This document shows positions 24,662 through 32,742 of a stretch of 64,000 bases of DNA, piece after piece. The DNA is taken from positions 425,629-489,628 of the forward strand of contig NZ_BJKN01000001.1 in NCBI RefSeq assembly GCF_006538365.1, given 5' to 3'. This stretch comes from Moorella sp. E308F. GTDB taxonomy: Bacteria > Bacillota > DSM-521 > Neomoorellales > Neomoorellaceae. The notes beneath the pieces are model-generated. The model made no database searches. It was not told the origin of the DNA and saw only the letters and a program-made list of their open reading frames with translations. Within the stretch, counting starts at the first letter, position 1. Every line of letters begins with the position of its first letter. The translations under genes and the position numbers were made by a program.

Positions 24662-24961
24662 TTGAGGTTACCGGCTTTCTTAAAAAAGTATTTTTGGGAT
24701 GTGTCTTTTGACAGCCTGGACAGCCGGGATGAGTCCTATTTTATCCTCGAGCGGTTGTTGGAATATGGGGATACTAGAGCCATCCGGTGGGTTATGAGAC
24801 AGTACAGGGATGAAGAGCTCCTGGAAGTAATCAAGACGAGCCCTAGATTGTCCGCTAAAACCGGCAATTTCTGGCGCTGTTACTACCATTTGCAGGAGGA
24901 TGACCTCAGGTGTTTACGTCCACCCTCCCACCGCAGGGACAAGGTGCATTGGAATTACTAA
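24662..24961 (+). CDS. DUF6922-like antitoxin-type protein
   Basis: 99 aa. TTG start with AGGAG 7 nt upstream. The sequence LPAFLKKYFWDVSFDSLD, ILERLLEYGDTRAIRW, SPRLSAKTGNFWRCYYHL and the terminal HWNY match the small partner protein found directly upstream of AbiEii-type nucleotidyltransferase toxins. It overlaps the toxin start by about 52 nt in another frame, suggesting coupled translation. The role as antitoxin is inferred from that position. Confidence 0.7.
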   Translation: MRLPAFLKKYFWDVSFDSLDSRDESYFILERLLEYGDTRAIRWVMRQYRDEELLEVIKTSPRLSAKTGNFWRCYYHLQEDDLRCLRPPSHRRDKVHWNY

Positions 24962-25386
24962 GTTCTGCCGGTATACTGCAGGACTTTTACCTGGCCGGCG
25001 GCACGGCCCTGGCCTTACACCTGGGACATCGCCTTTCGGAAGACCTGGATTTCTTTTCGCCATCTCCTGTAGATACTTTAATGCTTAAACAAAGGCTCGA
25101 TGAGTTGGACGACTTTCAGTTACTGGGGGAAAGGTGGGGCACCCTGCACGGGATTTTCCGGGGAATTAAAGTTAGTTTTCTGTATTACCGGTATCCCCTT
25201 CTCTTTCCCCTTGCTAAGTTCAGGGGTTGCCCGGTGGCATCCCCTGAAGATATTGCCCCGATGAAAATAGAAGCCATCGCCTCGCGGGGCAGCAGAAAGG
25301 ACTTTTATGACCTGTATTTTATTGCCCGGGAAATTGCCGACGTGCGCCAGTGCCTGGAATTTTACCGGCGTAAGTTTGCGTCTTAA
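24910..25386 (+). CDS. AbiEii/AbiGii nucleotidyltransferase toxin, C-terminally truncated
   Basis: 158 aa. GTG start at 24910-24912 with AGGAGG 10 nt upstream. Nucleotidyltransferase core: FYLAGGTALALHLGHRLSEDLDFF (the GG, S and DxD elements are all present), then ASPEDIAPMKIEAIASRGSRKDFYDLYF. Full-length members usually run beyond 190 residues; here the frame ends at FYRRKFAS, where the tnpB coding frame begins, so the C-terminal helical part is missing. It would transfer nucleotides to tRNA or a protein target if active. Probably inactivated by the transposon. Confidence 0.8.
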   Translation: MFTSTLPPQGQGALELLSSAGILQDFYLAGGTALALHLGHRLSEDLDFFSPSPVDTLMLKQRLDELDDFQLLGERWGTLHGIFRGIKVSFLYYRYPLLFPLAKFRGCPVASPEDIAPMKIEAIASRGSRKDFYDLYFIAREIADVRQCLEFYRRKFAS

Positions 25387-26557
25387 ACCCCATGAGGAGG
25401 AACTGGCCAGAAGCCTGCAGAGAGAATCCGCTAAAGTTTGGAACACCGTCATGACCATCCACCGCTTATTCTGGTTTAAATACGGCATCTGGATAGACGA
25501 AGCCACGATGAAAGAGTTTTTGAAGGGGAGATTCAGCGTTCACTCCCAAGACGTGCAGGCCATCATAGAGACCTACTACGAATGCTGGGAGAGGACGAAG
25601 AAGCTCCACGAAGAAGGCCACACGGATTGGCGCTATCCCTGGCGGCTTAAGCGTTTTTTCACCTCCACGTGGAAAGTGACCGGCATCACCGTAGAAGACG
25701 GTTCTCTCAGGCTGTCCAACGGCTGGAAGAAGCCACCGCTTAAAATAAAACTGCCCGCAAGGCTGAAGGGATTGGAAATCAAGCAGGTCCAGCTCGTCTG
25801 GCACCGCAACGGCTACTGGCTGCATATAGCGGTAGTCAAACCCGCCCTGGAGAAAGTACAGGGGGATGCCGTGGCAGCCGTAGACCCGGGCGAAGTCCAT
25901 GCCTTAACCCTGACCGACGGCCGAGAAGCACTGGTCATCAGCGGCAGGCATCTGCGGTCGTTGCATCGCCTGCGGAATAAGACTTTGAGAAAGTTCCAGA
26001 AGGCCATTTCCCGGACCCAAAAAGGCTCTAACTGCCGCAAAAAACTCCTTCAATCCAAGTACCGGTTTTTGAATTGGATTGGAGCTCAAATATCCCATAC
26101 CGAACATGCCGTCACGAAAATGGCGGCAGCCTGGTGCTTGGAACGCGGGGTTAAGAAGGTCTACATCGGCGACCCCCAGGGAGTAAGGGAACAGGACTGC
26201 GGGCGGCATCACAACCAGCGGATGAGCCAGTGGACCTTCGGCCGGCTACGGGATCTCCTGGAATATAAACTCAAGCGGCACGGCATCACCCTGGAGAAAA
26301 TCGAAGAACGGGGCACTTCCGGCACCTGCCCAACATGCAGCAAGTATACAAAGCAAACCGGCCGCATTTACCGGTGTGGTGACAGGGATTGTGGCTTCGG
26401 TGGGGTTCACCGCGATGTAATAGGCGCTACGGGCATACTGGATTTAGTCGTAAACGGTCGGTTCACCCCTGGGCGCAAGTTGCCGGAAACGGTGTTTTAT
26501 GCGCGGCCTGCAGTGTTAACGCCGATGCCGGGCCATAAAAAGAAAAAGGCCGCATAA
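25376..26557 (+). CDS. tnpB: IS200/IS605-family TnpB (OrfB) RNA-guided nuclease
   Basis: About 393 aa from a TTG at 25376; the true start is unclear because homology (VSLRLKP) begins just upstream with no ribosome site. RuvC-I Asp170 is in AVDPGE. The zinc ribbon has Cys318, Cys321, Cys334 and Cys339. RuvC-III Asp347 is in HRDVIGAT. At the RuvC-II position, where most TnpB have Glu in a IEDL-like motif, the sequence is YIGDPQG (Gly265-Asp266). No tnpA is near. It overlaps the end of the abiEii frame, so there is almost no room for a left end. Confidence 0.88.
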   Translation: MRLKPHEEELARSLQRESAKVWNTVMTIHRLFWFKYGIWIDEATMKEFLKGRFSVHSQDVQAIIETYYECWERTKKLHEEGHTDWRYPWRLKRFFTSTWKVTGITVEDGSLRLSNGWKKPPLKIKLPARLKGLEIKQVQLVWHRNGYWLHIAVVKPALEKVQGDAVAAVDPGEVHALTLTDGREALVISGRHLRSLHRLRNKTLRKFQKAISRTQKGSNCRKKLLQSKYRFLNWIGAQISHTEHAVTKMAAAWCLERGVKKVYIGDPQGVREQDCGRHHNQRMSQWTFGRLRDLLEYKLKRHGITLEKIEERGTSGTCPTCSKYTKQTGRIYRCGDRDCGFGGVHRDVIGATGILDLVVNGRFTPGRKLPETVFYARPAVLTPMPGHKKKKAA

Positions 26558-26760
26558 AGATGTATCTACGCTGAGTAGTAGATGCCCATGGACCGGGCCA
26601 TCCGGCATTTGGGGCTAACCTGGGTGTCTGGATGTAGCGCAAGGAGGGGGAGTAAGACCTGTTCTTTCCGGCAGGCGTCTTCCGATGAGGTGCTGAGGAC
26701 CGTCCGGGATACCCCGGTTGCTTTAAAGAAGCCGCCGGGCTTGTCCCGGCGGAGGTTCAC
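26400..26760 (+). ncRNA. probable omega-RNA (reRNA) and right end of the TnpB element
   Basis: TnpB guide RNAs come from the 3' end of tnpB and the right end of the element. After the tnpB stop, 200 bp of non-coding DNA contains hairpins, the last being CCGCCGGG-CTTGT-CCCGGCGG, followed by AGGTTCAC ending at 26760, a typical element end. The guide would then begin at 26761 (ATTTTTACCTGG). Boundaries are inferred. Confidence 0.55.
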
Positions 26761-26802
26761 ATTTTTACCTGGCCTGATAATAGAACTTGATAATATCGGC
26801 CG

Positions 26803-26841
26803 GAATAAAAAATGCCCGGACCTATTGCTAAAGTCCGGGCA
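26803..26841 (-). terminator. terminator of the arginine operon
   Basis: On the minus strand TGCCCGGAC and GTCCGGGCA form a 9-bp stem, followed by TTTTTTATT, 13 nt after the argH stop. Confidence 0.9.
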
Positions 26842-26853
26842 CTATCATATTCT

Positions 26854-28230
26854 TCAAATTCCCGCAAGAATTTTCCTGGCCCGCTCCAGGGCCTTAGCTA
26901 CAGCGGCCGGGGCGGGGCCGCCGAGGAGGTCGCGGCCCTGCACGCAGGCTTCCACCGTTATGCAGTTAAGGATGTCTTCCGAGAAATAAGGTGAAAAGGA
27001 TTGCCACTCGGCCAGGGTGAGGTCCTCAAAGGACTTGCCCTGTTCCAGGCAGTGGAGGACCAATGCCCCCACCACGGCATGGGCTTCGCGGAAGGGCAAA
27101 CCTTTGCGCACCAGGTATTCGGCCACGTCGGTGGCAGCGGCAAAGCCCCGGGCCGCATCCTCTCGCATGCGCTCAACCCTGAATTTAGCCGTGGCCAGCA
27201 TGGGGGTGAAGACCATGAGGCACCCTTTGACCGTATCCAGGGCGTCAAAGAGGGTTTCTTTATCCTCCTGCAGGTCCTTGTTGTAGGCCAGGGGTAAACC
27301 TTTCAGGACCGCCAGCATGCCCATGAGGTGGCCGTACACCCGGCCCGTCTTCCCCCGCACCAGCTCGGCCACGTCGGGGTTTTTCTTCTGGGGCATCATG
27401 CTGGAGCCGGTGCTGTAGGCGTCGTCCAGCTCGATAAAGCCGAATTCCTCGCTGGCCCAGAGGATTATTTCTTCGGCCAGGCGGCTTAAATGCATCATGA
27501 TTAGGGAAGCTGCCGCCAGGAATTCCACCACAAAATCGCGGTCGGCCACAGCATCCAGGGAGTTGGCGCTGATCTCTTTAAAGCCCAGTTCTCTGGCCAC
27601 CTTCTCCCGGTCAATGGGGAGGGTTGTCCCGGCCAGGGCGCCGGCGCCCAGGGGCATGACATCTACCCGCGCCAGGCACCCGTCTAAACGCTCCTGGTCG
27701 CGGTAGAACATTTCAAAGTAGGCCAGCAGGTGGTGGGCCAGGGTGACGGGCTGGGCCTTCTGCAGGTGGGTATAGCCGGGCATGATGGTGTGCAGGTGCT
27801 CGGCCGCCAGGTCCACCAGGACCTTTTGCAGGCCGGCGAGGAGTCTTTTTACTTGCGGAATTTCTTCTTTTAAATAAAGGCGCAGGTCCAGGGCTACCTG
27901 GTCGTTGCGGCTGCGCGCCGTATGCAGCTTCTTGCCGGGTGCGCCGATGCGTTCCGTGAGCAGCTTTTCGATGTTCATATGGATGTCTTCAGCACCCACG
28001 TCAAAGGTTACCCGCCCGGCCTCGATATCGGCCCTGATTTCTTCCAGGCCTTTGATTATGGCCTCGCCCTCGGCCGGGGTAATGAGCCCCACCGCTGCCA
28101 GCATCCTGGCATGGGCTATGGAGCCGGCTATGTCCTGCCGGTAAAGGCGCTGGTCGAAGCTGATGGAGGAATGGAAGTCCTCCACCAGCCGGTCGGTTGT
28201 CCTGGTAAAGCGTCCGCCCCAGAGCTTCAT
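26854..28230 (-). CDS. argH: argininosuccinate lyase
   Basis: 458 aa; splits argininosuccinate into arginine and fumarate. ATG at 28228-28230 (AAAGGGAG upstream) gives the usual KLWGGRFTRTTDRLVEDF. The superfamily signature GSSMMPQKKNPD is near residue 277; HTARSRNDQVALDLR and GYTHLQKAQPV supply the other catalytic regions. Last gene of the arg operon. Confidence 0.97.
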   Translation of the reverse strand: MKLWGGRFTRTTDRLVEDFHSSISFDQRLYRQDIAGSIAHARMLAAVGLITPAEGEAIIKGLEEIRADIEAGRVTFDVGAEDIHMNIEKLLTERIGAPGKKLHTARSRNDQVALDLRLYLKEEIPQVKRLLAGLQKVLVDLAAEHLHTIMPGYTHLQKAQPVTLAHHLLAYFEMFYRDQERLDGCLARVDVMPLGAGALAGTTLPIDREKVARELGFKEISANSLDAVADRDFVVEFLAAASLIMMHLSRLAEEIILWASEEFGFIELDDAYSTGSSMMPQKKNPDVAELVRGKTGRVYGHLMGMLAVLKGLPLAYNKDLQEDKETLFDALDTVKGCLMVFTPMLATAKFRVERMREDAARGFAAATDVAEYLVRKGLPFREAHAVVGALVLHCLEQGKSFEDLTLAEWQSFSPYFSEDILNCITVEACVQGRDLLGGPAPAAVAKALERARKILAGI

Positions 28231-28259
28231 AGAGATACTCCCTTTGTTCATAATTCAAA

Positions 28260-28299
28260 GCTGACATTTGTTTTTCGTTCGCTCCCAACAAATGTCAGC
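28260..28299 (-). repeat. hairpin between argG and argH
   Basis: GCTGACATTTGTT (28260-28272) pairs with AACAAATGTCAGC (28287-28299): a 13-bp perfect stem with a 14-nt loop. No T-run follows on the minus strand, so an mRNA stability or processing element is likely. Confidence 0.7.
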
Positions 28300-28309
28300 C
28301 TTCGAAGTA

Positions 28310-29518
28310 CTACCTCAAACCCGCCTGCTTTTCCATCAAGGCCCGAACCGTCAAAGGCAGGCCGAAGAGGTTGATAAATCCGGTAGCGTCCTTGTGGTCG
28401 TAATCGCCGCCGGCGCCGAAGGTCGCCAGGTCCTCGCTGTAGAGGGAGTAGGGCGATTTAACCCCTGCCGGGGTGCAGCTGCCCTTGTACAGCTTCATGC
28501 GCACGCTGCCGGTGACCGTTTCCTGGGTGCTGTCCACAAAGGCATCCAGGGCCTTTTTCAGGGGCGAGAACCAGTTGCCGTCATAGACCAGCTCGGCGTA
28601 TTTAGCAGCCACAATTTCCTTGAAGTGCATGGTCATGCGGTCCAGGGTGAGGGCTTCCAGCTCCCGGTGGGCCAGGTAAAGGACGGTGCCGCCGGGGGTT
28701 TCATAAACGCCCCTGGATTTCAAGCCCACCAGGCGGTTCTCCACCATGTCGGCAATGCCGACGCCGTTGGCCGCTGCCAGGTCGTTCAATTTTTCCACCA
28801 GGGTTACGGCGTCCAGCCTTTCCCCGTCCACGGCCACCGGGATGCCCTTTTCAAAGTCAAGGGTCACATAAGTGGGTTTATCCGGGGCCTGTTCTGGCGG
28901 GGTAATGATTAAATAAAGGTCGTCCTGGGGTTCGTTCCAGGGGTTCTCCAGGTCGGCGCCTTCGTGGCTCAAGTGCCAGAGGTTGCGGTCCATGCTGTAG
29001 GGCCGATCTTTGGTGACCGGTACGGGGATGCCCCGGGCGGTGGCATAGTCAATGGCCTCTTCCCGGGAGCGAATGTTCCAGAGGCGCCAGGGGGCGATGA
29101 CTTTCAGATCGGGGTTTAACGCTTTAACTCCCAGTTCAAAGCGCACCTGGTCATTACCCTTGCCGGTGGCGCCGTGGGCCACGGCGGTGGCGCCTTCCTT
29201 CTCAGCCACCTCTACCAGGCATTTGGCAATGAGGGGCCGGGCAAAGGAGGTGCCCAGGAGGTACTTGCCTTCATAGACGGCCCCGGCCTTTAAAGTCGGC
29301 CAGATATAATCTTCAACGAACTCCCGCTTTTTATCAAGGATGTAAATTTTGCTCGCCCCGCTCTTGAGGGCTTTTTCCTCCAGGGGGGCCAGTTCCTCTC
29401 CCTGGCCGAGATCAACGGCCACGGCGATAACCTCGTAGCCGTAGGTTTCTTTGAGCCAGGGGATAATAATGGAAGTATCCAGACCGCCGGAATAGGCGAG
29501 GACTACCTTTTCCGCCAC
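28310..29518 (-). CDS. argG: argininosuccinate synthase
   Basis: 402 aa; joins citrulline and aspartate using ATP. GTG start at 29516-29518 with AAAGGAG upstream. PP-loop ATP site [13 protein letters not shown] at the N-terminus; [13 protein letters not shown] near residue 117; [12 protein letters not shown] and YEDL-like [11 protein letters not shown] further on. Normal length. A 79-nt gap with a hairpin separates it from argH. Confidence 0.97.
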   Translation of the reverse strand: MAEKVVLAYSGGLDTSIIIPWLKETYGYEVIAVAVDLGQGEELAPLEEKALKSGASKIYILDKKREFVEDYIWPTLKAGAVYEGKYLLGTSFARPLIAKCLVEVAEKEGATAVAHGATGKGNDQVRFELGVKALNPDLKVIAPWRLWNIRSREEAIDYATARGIPVPVTKDRPYSMDRNLWHLSHEGADLENPWNEPQDDLYLIITPPEQAPDKPTYVTLDFEKGIPVAVDGERLDAVTLVEKLNDLAAANGVGIADMVENRLVGLKSRGVYETPGGTVLYLAHRELEALTLDRMTMHFKEIVAAKYAELVYDGNWFSPLKKALDAFVDSTQETVTGSVRMKLYKGSCTPAGVKSPYSLYSEDLATFGAGGDYDHKDATGFINLFGLPLTVRALMEKQAGLR

Positions 29519-29573
29519 GAGTACAAGTCTCCTTTCTCACTGGTAAAATAGCCTGTGTTATCGACCAGCAAAC

Positions 29574-30515
29574 CTACATCAATGCCGCCATAATGGCCTT
29601 GTGGGCGTGGAGACGGTTTTCAGCTTCGTCAAAAACGGCTGACTGGGGACCGTCCATCACCTCGTCGGTAATCTCCTCACCCCGGTGGGCCGGCAGGCAG
29701 TGCATGACCATGGCGTCAGGTTTGGCCAGCTTCAATATCTCGCTGTTAAGCTGGTATTTCTGGAAAGCCTGGCGCCGCTTTTCCGCCTCGGCCTCCTGGC
29801 CCATACTGGCCCAAACGTCGGTGTAAAGGATATCGGCATCCTCAACAGCTTCGCGGATATTGTTGGTTACAGCTATCTGGCAGCCGTTGTAGGCGGCTAT
29901 GCGCCGGGCTTCTTCTACCACCTGGGGCAGGGGCTCATAACCGGGAGGGCAGGCGATGGTCACGTTGAGGCCCACTTTAGCCCCGCCGTACATGAGGGAA
30001 TGGGCGACGTTATTGCCATCGCCGATAAAGGTAAGGTTTAAACCTTTAACTGTACCCTTCCACTCGCGGATGGTCATGATATCCGCCAGGGCCTGGGTGG
30101 GGTGTAGCAAATCCGTCAGGCCGTTGATGACGGGGACGGTGGCGTGGGCCGCCAGTTCCTCCACCTCCTGGTGGGCAAAGGTGCGGATCATTATGCCGTC
30201 CAGGTAGCGGGACAGGACCCGGGCCGTATCGGCAATGGTCTCACCGCGGCCCAGCTGCAGGTCGTCTTTGGTTAGGAAAAGGGCATAGCCGCCCAGCTGG
30301 TACATGCCTACTTCAAAGGCCACCCGGGTGCGGGTGGAACGCTTGGTAAAGATCATGCCCAGGGTCTTGCCGGCAAGGAGTGGGTGGGGCTCCCCTCTTT
30401 TAAGTTTGGTCTTGAGTTCGTCGGCCAGGTCCAGGAGGTAAAAGATTTCCTCGGTGGTAAAATCCTTCAGGGAGATGAAGTCGCGGCCTTTGAGACCCTT
30501 TGCCAGGTCGTTCAT
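29574..30515 (-). CDS. argF: ornithine carbamoyltransferase
   Basis: 313 aa; makes citrulline from ornithine and carbamoyl phosphate. ATG at 30513-30515 with AAAGGAG upstream. Carbamoyl-phosphate site FTKRSTRTRVAFE near residue 50, FAHQEVEELA, and the ornithine/catalytic loop MHCLPAHRGEEI near residue 265. Co-directional in the arg operon. Confidence 0.97.
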   Translation of the reverse strand: MNDLAKGLKGRDFISLKDFTTEEIFYLLDLADELKTKLKRGEPHPLLAGKTLGMIFTKRSTRTRVAFEVGMYQLGGYALFLTKDDLQLGRGETIADTARVLSRYLDGIMIRTFAHQEVEELAAHATVPVINGLTDLLHPTQALADIMTIREWKGTVKGLNLTFIGDGNNVAHSLMYGGAKVGLNVTIACPPGYEPLPQVVEEARRIAAYNGCQIAVTNNIREAVEDADILYTDVWASMGQEAEAEKRRQAFQKYQLNSEILKLAKPDAMVMHCLPAHRGEEITDEVMDGPQSAVFDEAENRLHAHKAIMAALM

Positions 30516-30559
30516 TAAATAGATCTCCTTTCGCATTTTGATATGTTAAACCTTGTCTC

Positions 30560-31765
30560 TTACGTTCCTTGTCCCAGAACTTCCTGCAAGGCTTCCTTTA
30601 AAATAGCTACAGCCCGGTCGACTTCGTCTTTACTGATAGTCAAGGGGGGCAAGAAACGTAGGACGTGGCCGTGGAGGGAGTTGATCAACAAACCCCGTTC
30701 CTGGCAGGCGGCTACCACCGCGTCGACCGGGCCGTCAATCTCTAGTCCCAGCAGCAGTCCGCGGCCCCTTACTTCTGTTAACTGGGGAAATTCCCGGACC
30801 AGCCTCTCCAGCTCCTGGTAGAAATATTCTCCCAGGACCCGGGCATTTTCCACCAGGCCCTCTTCAAGCAGGGCCTTAAAGGCGGCCACCCCGGCGGCCG
30901 TAGCCAGGGGATTGCCGCCGAAGGTAGAGGCATGGTCCCCGGGGCCAAAGGCAGCGGCTGCCTTTTCTTTGGCCAGCATGGCGCCGATAGGCACCCCCCC
31001 GGCCAGGGCCTTGGCCAGGGTCATAACATCGGGCTCCACCCCATAATACTGGTAGGCGAAAAGATAGCCCGTGCGGCCCAGGCCACACTGTACTTCGTCA
31101 AAGATAAGTAAAAGTCCTTCATCGTCGCAGAGGGCCCGCACCGCCTGAAGGTAATCTCTGTTGGCCGCGTAGACGCCGCCTTCTCCCTGGACCGGTTCCA
31201 GCATGACGGCGCAGGTCCGGGGGCTTACTGCCGCCCGCAGGCTGGCAAGGTCATTGAAGGGGACGTATTTAAAGCCTGCCGGCAGGGGAGCAAAGCCACG
31301 GTGGAATTTCTCCTGGCCGGTAGCCGTCAGGGTAGCCAGGGTACGGCCGTGAAAGGAACGGCGCATGGTAATGATCTCGTAGCTTTCCGGCCCCCGGTGT
31401 TCTTTGGCATACTTGCGGGCGAGTTTAATGGCCGCTTCATTGGCTTCCGCACCGCTGTTGCAGAAAAAGACTTTATCCAGGGCTGAATTTTCCACCAGCA
31501 ACCGGGCCAGTTCCACCTGGGGCTCAATCCAGTAAAGGTTGGAGCAGTGGAGGAGCTTCCCGGCCTGCTCCCTGATGGCCGCCACCACCCGGGGATGGCA
31601 GTGCCCCAGGGAGTTGACCGCCAGGCCGCCTACAAAGTCCAGGTACTCCCGGCCGTCGGCATCCCACACCCGGGCCCCCTCGCCCCGCACAAGGGCCAGG
31701 GGGTAGCGCCCGTAGGTCCGCATCACGTATTTTTCCCCCAGAGCGATAATAGCCGCGTTATCCAT
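30560..31765 (-). CDS. argD: acetylornithine aminotransferase
   Basis: 401 aa class-III PLP aminotransferase: N-acetylglutamate semialdehyde plus glutamate to N-acetylornithine. ATG with TGGAGGTG upstream. FCNSGAEANEAAIKLAR binds cofactor phosphate; IFDEVQCGLGRTG and the lysine in TLAKALAGGVPIGAM form the PLP site; STFGGNPLA is conserved. In some bacteria it also serves in lysine synthesis. Confidence 0.95.
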   Translation of the reverse strand: MDNAAIIALGEKYVMRTYGRYPLALVRGEGARVWDADGREYLDFVGGLAVNSLGHCHPRVVAAIREQAGKLLHCSNLYWIEPQVELARLLVENSALDKVFFCNSGAEANEAAIKLARKYAKEHRGPESYEIITMRRSFHGRTLATLTATGQEKFHRGFAPLPAGFKYVPFNDLASLRAAVSPRTCAVMLEPVQGEGGVYAANRDYLQAVRALCDDEGLLLIFDEVQCGLGRTGYLFAYQYYGVEPDVMTLAKALAGGVPIGAMLAKEKAAAAFGPGDHASTFGGNPLATAAGVAAFKALLEEGLVENARVLGEYFYQELERLVREFPQLTEVRGRGLLLGLEIDGPVDAVVAACQERGLLINSLHGHVLRFLPPLTISKDEVDRAVAILKEALQEVLGQGT

Positions 31766-31783
31766 TTCCGGCCACCTCCATAT

Positions 31784-32674
31784 TTATGGCACCACCATGG
31801 TCCCCACCCCGGTGTCGGTAAATACCTCCAGCAAGATAGAGTGGGGTATGCGCCCGTCAATAATATGGGTTTTCTTCACACCGCCTTCCAGGGCGCGGAT
31901 GCAGCAGTTAACCTTGGGGATCATGCCGCCGTCAATGACTCCCTGCCGGATGAGCTCCGGTACCCGACCGACCTCCAGGGCGGAGATTAAGGAGCCAGGA
32001 TTATTGCGGTCAGCTAGAATCCCCTCCACATCCGTCAGGAGGACCAGCTTATCGGCCTTTAAAGCCACGGCCAGTTCCCCCGCCACCAGGTCGGCATTTA
32101 TATTGTAGCTTTCACCATCAGGTCCTACACCGATGGGGGCCACCACAGGGATGTAACCTTCGGCGATGACGGTTTCAATAATGCCGGGATTGACCCTTTC
32201 CACCCGGCCGACAAAACCCAGGTCCAGGTCAACCTCCGCCCCATCTTCCTGCTGGATATGGGCTATTTGTTTCCTGGCTTCAATGAGGTTGCCGTCCTTG
32301 CCGCAGAGGCCGATGGCCTTGCCGCCGTAACGGTGGATATTGGTGACAATTTCTTTATTAATCTTCCCCACCAGGACCATTTCCACAATCTCCATTGTCT
32401 CGGCGTCAGTCACCCGCTGGCCCTGGATAAACTGCGACTGCTTGCCCAGGCGCTTGAGCATACCGGTAATTTCCGGCCCGCCGCCATGGACAATGACCGG
32501 TCGCATGCCCACCAGGTGCATGAGAACGGCGTCCTGCATGACGGCCTTTTTCAGGTCGCAATTGGTCATGGCATGGCCGCCGTACTTGATCACTACCGTT
32601 TTGCCGTAGAACTGGCGGATATAGGGCAGGGCCTCGATAAGGATTTCTGTTTTTTCCAGGGGTGAAAGGGGCAT
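31784..32674 (-). CDS. argB: acetylglutamate kinase
   Basis: 296 aa amino-acid kinase. Phosphate loop VVIKYGGHAM near residue 28; VIVHGGGPEITGML near residue 60; LVLLTDVEGIL and the C-terminal GGMIPKV are normal. ATG with GGAGGG upstream. N-terminal extension (TEILIEALPYIRQFYGK) is the helix seen in arginine-inhibited hexameric enzymes, so feedback control is likely. Confidence 0.96.
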   Translation of the reverse strand: MPLSPLEKTEILIEALPYIRQFYGKTVVIKYGGHAMTNCDLKKAVMQDAVLMHLVGMRPVIVHGGGPEITGMLKRLGKQSQFIQGQRVTDAETMEIVEMVLVGKINKEIVTNIHRYGGKAIGLCGKDGNLIEARKQIAHIQQEDGAEVDLDLGFVGRVERVNPGIIETVIAEGYIPVVAPIGVGPDGESYNINADLVAGELAVALKADKLVLLTDVEGILADRNNPGSLISALEVGRVPELIRQGVIDGGMIPKVNCCIRALEGGVKKTHIIDGRIPHSILLEVFTDTGVGTMVVP

Positions 32675-32742
32675 CTTGCGTTCCCTCCAGTACGCACCCC
32701 CATACCGGGGCTTTTCTACGGGTCAGCAGTGGATCTTCTATT

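Noticed and set aside
25307..25375. TnpB start at the ATG at 25307
   Set aside because: This stretch codes for AbiEii (IADVRQCLEFYRR) in another frame; TnpB homology begins only near VSLRLKP.
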